Source: Colwellia psychrerythraea
GTDB taxonomy: Bacteria; Pseudomonadota; Gammaproteobacteria; Enterobacterales; Alteromonadaceae
Direction: 5' to 3'
Length of the DNA: 64,000 bases
NCBI GenBank assembly: GCA_002163005.1
Contig: MAAF01000083.1
Location: 93,978-157,977 of the forward strand
Part shown: positions 43,009-51,001 of the stretch, piece after piece
Position numbering within the stretch: the stretch's first letter is position 1
Layout of the letters: each line of letters starts with the position of its first letter
Notes under the pieces: model-generated
Told to the model about the DNA's origin: nothing
The model's input: only the letters and a program-made list of their open reading frames with translations
Database searches by the model: none
Position numbers and translations under genes: made by a program

Positions 43009-45798
43009 TTACTCCATAATTAAACTAAACAACTTTGCATCAGATGTTTCTTTGTGTTTCGCTATTTCTATTAAATTATTCAACAGCATCTCCTGTTTAG
43101 ATGTAAGCTTTTGAATAGCTTTATGATTGACGTAAACATACAAGTATTCACCAATCTGTTTTGAATATATCTGAAGTAACTCTTTCTCTAACTCCCTAAT
43201 AAACGATTGTGCTATCACGTCATTACTGTATTGACCGATAAATTGCATTGTCACATTTTGTTTTTTGTTTTTTGTTTTAATGTTAAAAAAACTTCCTACA
43301 TCTACATTGGGTATACAGTAATTCATTCCATAATTTTTCTTTTTTAAATTTACATCTGGAACAATGCAGTTCATATTTTCAGTTTTTAGCAGAAAGGGAG
43401 CACCCTCCTTTATAACTAGGTTATATACACTGTCCGTAATTAAGGAAATACGGATACAGCCAGAGCCAATACACTTTAATGCAGTTATTGGTTGTTCAAA
43501 TACATCTTTAAAACCTGCTATGATCATGGATGTTTTGTCTACTTTTGCATCAATAGATAACACACTCCCAGGATGCGTAAAATCATATTTAACACGCTGA
43601 CCTGTATTTTTAAAATCACTCATTGATGTATTTAAATCAAGTTCATAAGCCTTATAAACGTTCAAGGGAAATAAGGTGTTTTCATCATAAATAAATAGGT
43701 TGTTTTTTGTTTTTTTATTTTCTTTTATTGTTAAGAATCCTTTTGATACTTTACTGGTCGTTTCTGTATTATCACTTTCAACATTTCCGTTTAATGACTT
43801 AACATTCACAATACCGTAGGAATTTGCTTTAATTGATGTGAATTTCATCTTATTATCAGACCATACTTGAGAGCTCGCTATATTAGCAGAAACACCTTTA
43901 TAGCCTTTTGTGTCGTAGCTTCCATAAACACCTCCAGAAAACTCTGGTCTGTTAATATAGGTTGACCAAGAAGCATCTGCCAACAAACTATTCCCTGTTG
44001 TTCTGCGAAGGTAGGTACTACCAATAGTTGCGGAAGAACGCATATAATCTGTTTTAAATAAGTCATTATGAGAAAGTCCATTTCGAAACAGTACATCTTT
44101 CCTTTTATTCACACTGGCTAGTGAGCTCGCTTGTACACTGCCAGAAAAAGACAATGGTAGAGTAAAGCCTATTGAAAAAGTGACATCTGATCTATCACTC
44201 TGTTTTGCTTCATCAAAGTTATATGAATATCCTAAATTTAGATCTACTCTAGAATTGGCAAATGTTGCGATTGATAAACTTCCCAGCAAGTTAAGTTCTT
44301 GGTAACTATTACGCTGTTCATTTATAGAGTAATCATTTAAATGTTTCTGATACATAAGGTTCATACTTCCATATGTATTTGTAGTAAAACTATGATTCAC
44401 GTTTAAATAAGCACGTTCATACCCATAACTGCCAAAATAATTTGTTGCTAGATTAAGCACGGTTGTTGGTTTATTGAATTTTTCATAAACGAAGCTAAAT
44501 TGATTATATGAGAGTGTATTTTCAACATACGTTTCTCCCGTAGTGAAAAGGTTAACACTAGCACTAAAATCCATATTAAATGGTAAGTTAACATTAACTG
44601 CACCCTGCCCCATATCTCCGCTATTACTTAACGTTACACCAAAAGCTAATAAAACAGGATCTACAAGACGATAGCTAATAAGTCCTTTCATGAAATAAGA
44701 ACTGTCTTGTTCACTCGCACTGTAATGGGTGTTTGTTAATCTACCTGCACTAACGTAAAAATCACTCTCGCCTTTAGCAAGTGTATCTTGCCTTCTATTT
44801 ACAATTTCATGTTGGCTTTCATATAATAATTTATCTCCAGCCCTTACTTCCAAAGATATTTTATACTTGCCAAAAGGTAAGTCTTGGTAACTTAACTTTT
44901 GTTGACCACCCTCAGTGTTTCTATTAATGAGTATTTGATTTTCACGCTTTACAATCAAGCGGCCTGATATTGGCGCAAAAAAATGTATCGTTCTATTTTG
45001 GTTTCTGGCTCCCTCAAGTAAATTCTTAGATGAACCAAAAGCGATAGACTCTTCTTTATTACTTAACATTCCACCATTGAAAAATAAAATATCGGTCGCA
45101 TTAAATGACTCGTTTATGAGATAAGTTCCCGCCCTAAAATGGTAACCTGGCATATCTAAATGATACCCAAACTTATATAAATCGAAATTATCATTCTCGT
45201 TTGAATATAAATACTGAAAATCACTTTGAACATAACCATAGGGCATACCAATTAAGGTTTCATCCCTAATAGCCCCTTTCACTCCACCATCATATTTATC
45301 TATACTTGCACTAAAATGATTGATAAATGATGCATTGTTGTCTTTTTCACTATTATATTCTGACGATGATTTTTCATTTTTAGTTAGTAAAATATTGGGA
45401 TTAACAAAGAAATACAAAGCACTGCCATCATAATCATAGATAAACTCATATTTTTCAGGCAATAAAACACAGTCTTTAATGAAAAACTCTTTACAATTTT
45501 TAGTGTTTTCTATGCCCTGTACAAATTCATGCAAAATCTCCTCAATAACATTCTCTTTAATATTATTTTTAGTAAAAAAAGCACGTAAGTTATTTATACT
45601 TTTATCATCATTGATTAACTGCACTTTATGATAATTAACCCCTAAAACAATATCGAAGACTGAACCATCAATTCCTCTTATGTTTACCTTCTTTTCAGTC
45701 ATTTCAAAAAAAGAGGAAAATTCTTCTGGATATTGTTCAAAAGAAGCCTGGGCATAAAAAGCCCATAAAAAAGTAATAAAACCAACTAAAAATCTCAT
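43009..45798 (-). CDS. Outer-membrane pilus usher, TcfC/CooC-like (alpha type)
   Basis: A 929-residue outer-membrane usher. The signal peptide covers about 1-18. An N-terminal periplasmic domain precedes a long beta barrel (about 180-640), interrupted by the E-set plug region where RTIHFFAPISGRLIVKRE and SYQDLPFGKYKISLEV are visible. The C-terminal domain has a Cys pair in KCIGSGCIRISL. About 85 residues follow the usual end: VTMQFIGQYSNDVIAQSF begins a segment with SPOR-like spacing and a YVYV strand, which could bind peptidoglycan; this reading is tentative. It overlaps the minor pilin gene by 4 bp and the chaperone gene starts five bases later. Confidence 0.85.
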   Translation of the reverse strand: MRFLVGFITFLWAFYAQASFEQYPEEFSSFFEMTEKKVNIRGIDGSVFDIVLGVNYHKVQLINDDKSINNLRAFFTKNNIKENVIEEILHEFVQGIENTKNCKEFFIKDCVLLPEKYEFIYDYDGSALYFFVNPNILLTKNEKSSSEYNSEKDNNASFINHFSASIDKYDGGVKGAIRDETLIGMPYGYVQSDFQYLYSNENDNFDLYKFGYHLDMPGYHFRAGTYLINESFNATDILFFNGGMLSNKEESIAFGSSKNLLEGARNQNRTIHFFAPISGRLIVKRENQILINRNTEGGQQKLSYQDLPFGKYKISLEVRAGDKLLYESQHEIVNRRQDTLAKGESDFYVSAGRLTNTHYSASEQDSSYFMKGLISYRLVDPVLLAFGVTLSNSGDMGQGAVNVNLPFNMDFSASVNLFTTGETYVENTLSYNQFSFVYEKFNKPTTVLNLATNYFGSYGYERAYLNVNHSFTTNTYGSMNLMYQKHLNDYSINEQRNSYQELNLLGSLSIATFANSRVDLNLGYSYNFDEAKQSDRSDVTFSIGFTLPLSFSGSVQASSLASVNKRKDVLFRNGLSHNDLFKTDYMRSSATIGSTYLRRTTGNSLLADASWSTYINRPEFSGGVYGSYDTKGYKGVSANIASSQVWSDNKMKFTSIKANSYGIVNVKSLNGNVESDNTETTSKVSKGFLTIKENKKTKNNLFIYDENTLFPLNVYKAYELDLNTSMSDFKNTGQRVKYDFTHPGSVLSIDAKVDKTSMIIAGFKDVFEQPITALKCIGSGCIRISLITDSVYNLVIKEGAPFLLKTENMNCIVPDVNLKKKNYGMNYCIPNVDVGSFFNIKTKNKKQNVTMQFIGQYSNDVIAQSFIRELEKELLQIYSKQIGEYLYVYVNHKAIQKLTSKQEMLLNNLIEIAKHKETSDAKLFSLIME

Positions 45799-46364
45799 GC
45801 ATCAAACCTGAACATAACAGAGAAACTACCAGAGCAGTACGAAACACCTTGACTCAGTATTTTTTTAAATTTTAATTTAATTTGATGAGTTGAGCTTTTT
45901 AAAGAGGTATCAGGGGTATTAAAGCTAGAGATTTTTTGACTTACGCCAGCCACCCACTCAGTTGCACTTCCGTCAAAGTAAATTTCTGCCAAATCACTAT
46001 AGCCAACTTTTTCAACAAGCTTACTAGGATCAGTTTCATACTTTTGATAACACACTGATACATTTTCTTTTATTATCAACTCATACCCCGAAACCAAAGT
46101 TGATTCTGTAGGCAAATCAGTACCAATAGTTAGCTCAAGATCTAAATCTTCAAACGTTTCCAACGTACTGCTATACATCAAGGTAACTTGTCTTGGCACT
46201 AACTCAAATTGAGTTACATTATCTTCTAGCATTCTTGCTTTATCTATCTCACTGCCCACCAAGAATGTTTTTGTTTCTTTATTCGCTAAAGCAATAAATG
46301 AATAAAGACATAAAAAACATAGACAAAAAAAAGATTTTGACTTTAGTGATGTAAAACCTTTCAT
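45795..46364 (-). CDS. Pilus minor subunit or second pilin
   Basis: About 189 residues. The frame is open to an ATG at 46394, but the ATG at 46364 is chosen because GGAG lies 6 bp upstream and the product then starts with a normal signal peptide (MKGFTSLKSKSFFCLCFLCL, cleavage after ALA). The mature part is beta-rich and ends in YCSGSFSVMFRFDA, the C-terminal strand signature of CS1-type subunits. There is a Cys pair (SVCYQ and YCSGS). It overlaps the usher gene by 4 bp and follows the major pilin after a leaky hairpin. Initiator or anchor subunit roles are both possible. Confidence 0.7.
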   Translation of the reverse strand: MKGFTSLKSKSFFCLCFLCLYSFIALANKETKTFLVGSEIDKARMLEDNVTQFELVPRQVTLMYSSTLETFEDLDLELTIGTDLPTESTLVSGYELIIKENVSVCYQKYETDPSKLVEKVGYSDLAEIYFDGSATEWVAGVSQKISSFNTPDTSLKSSTHQIKLKFKKILSQGVSYCSGSFSVMFRFDA

Positions 46365-46386
46365 CTCCCTCTCCACTTGAAATATA

Positions 46387-46423
46387 AAAACCACCCTAGA
46401 ACCACAAAGGAACTAGGGTAATA
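46387..46423 (-). terminator. Attenuator hairpin between major pilin and assembly genes
   Basis: CCCTAG (46394-46399) pairs with CTAGGG (46413-46418), extended by two further G/C pairs around an internal mismatch, and is followed on the minus strand by TGGTTTTTA. A weak terminator here would let most transcripts stop after the major pilin gene while some continue into the minor pilin and usher genes, a usual arrangement in fimbrial operons. Confidence 0.55.
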
Positions 46424-46498
46424 CCAATCAGGATAAGAAAGTGGTCACTTCTTTATGCAAAATGGTATAAGGTAATTTACAATTGGAACCTTGATAGG

Positions 46499-47050
46499 TT
46501 ACACATCAGAAACCACTACTGTTACGGTTAAAGACGCTGTACCCGTATATTGATCTATTATATAAGTTGGATCAGTTACACTTTGGTTGGTTGATTTAAT
46601 ATTCAACGCAATAACATTAGGAACAGTTACTAAACCTGATGTTAACTGACCAAGATCGGTAACAACGCCAGCTGCAGATTCTGCTATTTTTGTCATACCA
46701 TTAAAAATATCAAAAGATATTCCTGTCACTTGTTGGCCACCCGCAAAAAAATTAACATCGGTAACTGTCCATGACACCACACTGGGGTGTAATTCACCGA
46801 CAACTTCAGCCACAACAGCGTGTGCTTCTAATACAATATCGGGTGCTGAAATATTTCCATCAGCTGCAAAAAGTAAAGTTTCTGTCAGTACAGGCCCTCC
46901 CGCTGTGCCAGTGATGGCAATCGTGTCCCCTACTACAACACTAACAAGCTGCCCTTGCCATGCAGCAGTAGCCGTAGATGAATCAGCAAAACAAGCTGTT
47001 GAAAATGCTGCCAAACTAACTAATGCACTTACTTTTAATAAATTTTTCAT
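46499..47050 (-). CDS. Major pilin subunit (CS1/CFA-I-like)
   Basis: A 183-residue secreted, beta-rich, Val/Thr/Ala-rich subunit. The signal peptide covers residues 1-22 (cleavage after CFA). The mature protein has no Cys and ends in YTGTASLTVTVVVSDV, with a terminal strand resembling other alpha-type pilins. It is the first gene of the pilus block, separated from the rest by a leaky hairpin, which suits the most abundant subunit. A hexanucleotide repeat tract lies 65-130 bp upstream of its ATG. Pilin identity is inferred from pattern and operon position; sequence similarity alone would be weak. Confidence 0.7.
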   Translation of the reverse strand: MKNLLKVSALVSLAAFSTACFADSSTATAAWQGQLVSVVVGDTIAITGTAGGPVLTETLLFAADGNISAPDIVLEAHAVVAEVVGELHPSVVSWTVTDVNFFAGGQQVTGISFDIFNGMTKIAESAAGVVTDLGQLTSGLVTVPNVIALNIKSTNQSVTDPTYIIDQYTGTASLTVTVVVSDV

Positions 47051-47114
47051 GGTTTATACCTCTTATTAATTAATGTAAAAATAAAACTTTAATTTAAACA
47101 AACTAAAAAATTAT

Positions 47115-47180
47115 TTAAGTTTAAGCTTACGTTTACGTTTACGTTTACGTTTAAATTTACATTTACGTTTAAATTTAAAT
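47115..47180. repeat. Hexanucleotide tandem repeat upstream of the major pilin
   Basis: Eleven consecutive 6-bp units of the form TTAMRT, with TTACGT units at 47127-47150 perfect and flanking TTAAGT/TTAAGC/TTAAAT/TTACAT variants. The tract lies in the 362-bp divergent spacer (47051-47412) between the pilin operon and the lipoprotein gene. Change in copy number would alter promoter spacing, a known route to phase variation. Confidence 0.8.
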
Positions 47181-47291
47181 AATTCTCATCAAGGGATATA
47201 TTTTAAGAAAGGCCTAACCATTCAGGAATAGCATCACACATTTATAAAAAAAATAGGATGCTAACAAAAAACTAGTGTTTTTTACTATGGT

Positions 47292-47311
47292 TGACACAGC
47301 CAAGGGTGTCA
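47292..47311. promoter_or_regulatory. Palindromic candidate operator in the pilin/lipoprotein spacer
   Basis: TGACAC and GTGTCA form 6-bp inverted arms around an 8-bp centre (47292-47311), about 100 bp upstream of the lipoprotein ATG. It overlaps a TTGACA that could serve as a -35 box. Regulator unknown. Confidence 0.35.
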
Positions 47312-47412
47312 CAGAAAAACTAGCAGGCATTTGGCGAAATGGTGTTTGTGCTTATGCTATTTTTATGGCTTGGGAGCGATGATAAAATAAAAAAAAATCG
47401 AAGTGGAATAAA

Positions 47413-49992
47413 ATGAAGCCTTTAAACTCGCTTGCCTTTCCAATACGTGTTCTTTTTATGTTACTTGCTGTTAATTTGGCTAGCTGTAATGTTGAGAAGG
47501 ACAGCGTTTTAGCTATTGTGCCTGAGGAACCTCCAGCAATAACGTTACCCACAAAAGAAACGGGTAGTGGTATATATCTTGAAGATATTTCACGTAATGT
47601 ACCCGAGGGGAGTTTTACTCGCATTGAAGTGTTATCACGAGTGCAAGTGGTAAACAATGAACAGGTATATTTAAAATCAGTTACGCCTATTGGCGATAAT
47701 GTTGACGCGCAATGTCGCGATGTTTTAATTTCAGAGGGAGGTTTCTCTGTCAGTGCCAACTTGCCGGGTACCTGTGCTTATCAATATGAGGTGGCTAGAA
47801 AAAGTAGTGCGGGAACAGCTAAAATGAGTGGGGTTACATCAGCTACTGCTACCGCTTATGTGGCTATACAGCCCCAAAGTGTATCACTGCCTTCAACACC
47901 TACTTTATTGACGCCTTTGGCGGTTACGTTGCAAGAAGGACATTCACTAGAAATCATTGATGTTAAAACAATGCTAAGTACTTCTTTTCCAACAGGTGCC
48001 ACTATTGGCAGTACCACCACAGTATTAGGTAGTGGCAGTGCTATAGTTGAAACAAGCACCCATGAAATTTCTTTTTCCGGTGGTTTAAAAGGCATTACGC
48101 GTATTTTGTACTCACTTACGGGAACAGGCGCAACTGATACTGGGGTAATTTATTTAGGCACAATCGATATTGCCGTATCAACAGATATTAATCATGCCCC
48201 AATATTTACGCATTTTGAGTTTGAAAAAGCAGTAGACGGATTTTTTGGTATTAAAGAAGGTGAAGAAGTCACCATTGATATCGCTCCGTATGTGTCAGAT
48301 GTAGATGTAGGGGATACATTGCAAATTGTTCAACTTGGCGTATTCAATGCTATTGCGACTCCTTTTTCTACTACAAGTACTACTAATACAAAATTCACCT
48401 TTAAAGCTTATGTTTCAGGTACCTATCATGTAGCGGTAATAGTGTCAGACCATAACGGTGGTTATGTTGTTGGCTTAGTAAAAGTGGTTGTGAAAGGGAG
48501 ATTTCCTTATATTATAGTAGGAGAAGATGTTTTCTCCCCTACCTATTCAATAGAAGAAGCATCGTACTTGAATTTAGATTATGTAAATATTATACGGGGA
48601 GATGGCAGCAAAAGCCCAAACGATGAATTGTTACCTCTTTTTTCGTATAACATAGCTAAAGCTATTTGTGAGGCTAAAGGTGGATACCTCCCAAATCTAT
48701 GGCAATGGGGGGACTTTAAGGCTCAAGAGGAGCAAATACTTTGGATAAATAACGATGAATCAAAACAAAAATGGCCGGTGATAAAATCTTATTTTAGCTC
48801 TGACATTAATTCAAGCGGCGTTATAATGATAACGTTTAGTAATACTGGCGGGCCGGCTACTTATTCAAGAGTAAATAGCGATACAGCAGAAGGACTTGTA
48901 GCGTGCATTGATTTAACCCCTGTTAATTTATCAATATTTAACGACGTTGTTGTTGTTAATTCAACTGAACCATTATCAATTCAATTTACAACCATGAGTG
49001 GCTTTACTGATACTTATAAAAGACCTTTGCTTTGGTCTTTAGATAACACACAAAAAATGCAATTGGTGACAGTAGCAGAAAAGCCTTATATTACTGGGGT
49101 TGTGGAGGGTGAAGATTATATATATGCCGAAAGTCCAGACGGTAAATTTGATCTTTCTAAGAGTCTATATATTGTTGAAGACATGCTTAATTCCCCTGGT
49201 AGCCCTGATCCCACTTTTGACGTTACCAACCCTGATGTTAATGGCAGCTGTAGAAATGGTGCACGGAGTGATATGGATTGGACATGGGTATTGAGCGAAA
49301 ATCCAGCGGGTGCTGCACTTGATACTTATCCTCGCTTTAACTGTGATACGCCAACATTAACAAGTCATACCTATATTAGGAATTATTTAGCCGGTGCAAA
49401 TACGACCTTTCTTTACGCACCCGCACAAACCAAGAATTACTCAAACACGGGTTATGATATTATTAAAGATGTGACCTATAGAATAACTTTTTGGGCAAGG
49501 GTTGCGATGTATCCCACCCTTGAGGGAAACCCATTCTTATTAACAACAACAAATAGGTTTGGTTTGATTCCTACTTTCTTCGTCAGAATATCAGGGACAG
49601 ATGAATCGGGGACGTACTTAGACGTCGTTGACTTTAATTCCTCCGAGCATTTAAGAGTTCCTGCAAATCGGCATATTCCTACTATATTGCGTCTAGGGGA
49701 TGTAAAAACTTCGAATTGCCACTCAATGAGTGCAGTGTTTTCGTTAGTAGATCTATGTGAAATATCTATAATTAACGGCGCTTCTTTTCCAAACAAAGAT
49801 TCAGAATGGTCACAATTTCAAGCGACGTTTAAATTGAATGAAAACATTAATAACTTTCGTATCGAAATGTCTTCTTTTGGCGCGTTTCGACAAGGGACTT
49901 CTCAGCAGTATTCTGGCTCACCGTCGCAATATGACGGAATTCTTGATTTTGACGACTTTGTTTTGTATGAAGTACCTGCTGGCTTGCTTTAA
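47413..49992 (+). CDS. Large multidomain surface lipoprotein
   Basis: An 859-residue predicted lipoprotein: signal peptide with lipobox LASC (Cys about residue 25). Domains by pattern: Ig/cadherin-like repeats at about 40-260, a cadherin-type segment at about 265-360 (HAPIFTHFEFEKAVDG, YVSDVDVGDTL, VIVSDHNGGYVVGLVKV), an invasin/C-type-lectin-like segment at about 365-500 (NIAKAICEAKGGYLPNLW with Cys), and a C-terminal beta-sandwich at about 595-859 resembling carbohydrate-binding modules (RITFWARV, ILDFDDFVLYEV). It is divergent from the CS1-type pilus operon across a shared 362-bp spacer, which suggests joint control and a role in adhesion. Specific ligand unknown. Confidence 0.75.
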   Translation: MKPLNSLAFPIRVLFMLLAVNLASCNVEKDSVLAIVPEEPPAITLPTKETGSGIYLEDISRNVPEGSFTRIEVLSRVQVVNNEQVYLKSVTPIGDNVDAQCRDVLISEGGFSVSANLPGTCAYQYEVARKSSAGTAKMSGVTSATATAYVAIQPQSVSLPSTPTLLTPLAVTLQEGHSLEIIDVKTMLSTSFPTGATIGSTTTVLGSGSAIVETSTHEISFSGGLKGITRILYSLTGTGATDTGVIYLGTIDIAVSTDINHAPIFTHFEFEKAVDGFFGIKEGEEVTIDIAPYVSDVDVGDTLQIVQLGVFNAIATPFSTTSTTNTKFTFKAYVSGTYHVAVIVSDHNGGYVVGLVKVVVKGRFPYIIVGEDVFSPTYSIEEASYLNLDYVNIIRGDGSKSPNDELLPLFSYNIAKAICEAKGGYLPNLWQWGDFKAQEEQILWINNDESKQKWPVIKSYFSSDINSSGVIMITFSNTGGPATYSRVNSDTAEGLVACIDLTPVNLSIFNDVVVVNSTEPLSIQFTTMSGFTDTYKRPLLWSLDNTQKMQLVTVAEKPYITGVVEGEDYIYAESPDGKFDLSKSLYIVEDMLNSPGSPDPTFDVTNPDVNGSCRNGARSDMDWTWVLSENPAGAALDTYPRFNCDTPTLTSHTYIRNYLAGANTTFLYAPAQTKNYSNTGYDIIKDVTYRITFWARVAMYPTLEGNPFLLTTTNRFGLIPTFFVRISGTDESGTYLDVVDFNSSEHLRVPANRHIPTILRLGDVKTSNCHSMSAVFSLVDLCEISIINGASFPNKDSEWSQFQATFKLNENINNFRIEMSSFGAFRQGTSQQYSGSPSQYDGILDFDDFVLYEVPAGLL

Positions 49993-50149
49993 ATCGCTCT
50001 ACCGGCAAACGTAATTCAATCAGTATAAAGAAGTGTCCACTCTGGCTGGATCAGATCATTAAGTACACAGGGAGCTATTCAGCCTATTCAATTAAAAAAT
50101 AGGCTGAATATTTTCAAAACATAATTACTAACGATGTAAAGCACAGCAC

Positions 50150-50633
50150 TTATTCATTTTTATTAAAAAACTTAATTACCACTTTACGTTCCGTTTCTTG
50201 CTCATTCGGCTCAAGCATTATGTAAGTTAATTGAATAGGTACGTTAACACCACGCACTTTCAGTAACTTCGTAAGCTTCTTCACGCGTTTTGCAGCAAGT
50301 TCAATTAAGCCTTGGCGATCACCTGGCGGTTTGGAAAATGAAATCAATTCAACATGGTGTAATTTTGTTAAGTTTTGACCGTCTACAGCAGCATTTATTT
50401 GCTCTAAGTCACGAGTAGTAACTCTTTCAGAGAACATACCAAACTTAATTTCGGTTGAGTATGTTTCTATTTTTTCATTGTCTTTTGACCATTGGAAGCT
50501 AATATCAACACGTTGACCCTTGGGATCTGCTGGTTGCTCAATATCACCATGAAAATCTACGTTCATGCGTGATAACTTAATGTCAGCTAAGTAAATCGCT
50601 TTGAAGCGCCAATTAAAATCCCAAGAGTTACAA
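50150..50633 (-). pseudogene. Truncated C-terminal fragment, OmpA-like domain
   Basis: An ATG-started frame (50566) gives 138 residues, but the same frame is open further upstream through SWDFNWRFKAIYLADIKLSR to about 50633 without a start codon. The protein is therefore the C-terminal part of a larger one. The region with LTKLHHVELISFSKPPGDRQ, LAAKRVKKLTKLLKVRGV and ETERKVVIKFF has the layout of OmpA-like peptidoglycan-binding domains, although the key motif is weak. Its missing end coincides with an integrase fragment starting at 50634, so a recombination event probably cut the gene. Confidence 0.55.
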
Positions 50634-50825
50634 AGCCACTTTATCTTTCAACGTACACATGAATTATAGGACAGTGAGCATAAAACCCTTCTCCGTTATT
50701 GGACAGAGGCCTTAAATGATGCAGGTGCCAAGTGCAGTTACCCTTATCAAATGCGTCATACCTTTGCATCAGATTTGATTTACTCAGGTGTCGATCTGTA
50801 GTGGTTCAGTGAATATGGCCACTAA
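50634..50825 (+). pseudogene. Decayed tyrosine-recombinase C-terminal fragment
   Basis: The plus strand reads SHFIFQRTHEL, a stop, DSEHKTLLRYWTEALNDAGA, SYPYQMRHTFASDLIYSGVD, a stop, then WFSEYGH. It aligns in frame with the C-terminal catalytic half of the integrase at 60511-61721 (SHYIFHNPHTHELWDSEHTT, YPYQMRHTFASHMIYSGVD). Two nonsense codons and both-end truncation make it non-functional. It keeps the RH pair of the catalytic centre but lacks the Tyr. Confidence 0.85.
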
Positions 50826-50905
50826 TTTAGAGTTAAATGAGCAATATTGAGGCGGACCATACATTGTGCCCCTTTCTGCCTTAGGAAATTATTTTTAGAC
50901 TTTAT

Positions 50906-50942
50906 ACTCTATGGCGCAATCGCCCCCTGAGCGCCATAGAAG
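50906..50942. repeat. Accessory-region palindromic repeat, copy A
   Basis: About 37 bp with a perfect 9-bp stem: CTATGGCGC (50909-50917) and GCGCCATAG (50931-50939), with a loop containing CGCCCCCTGA. Related copies are at 54100-54133, 56591-56627 and, more weakly, 58541-58574. It lies between the integrase fragment and the serine-hydrolase gene. Confidence 0.7.
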
Positions 50943-51001
50943 CCTCTAATCAGATGGCCAAACTAACAATGTCACTACCGTGTAAAATACTATCAGCTGC
51001 C

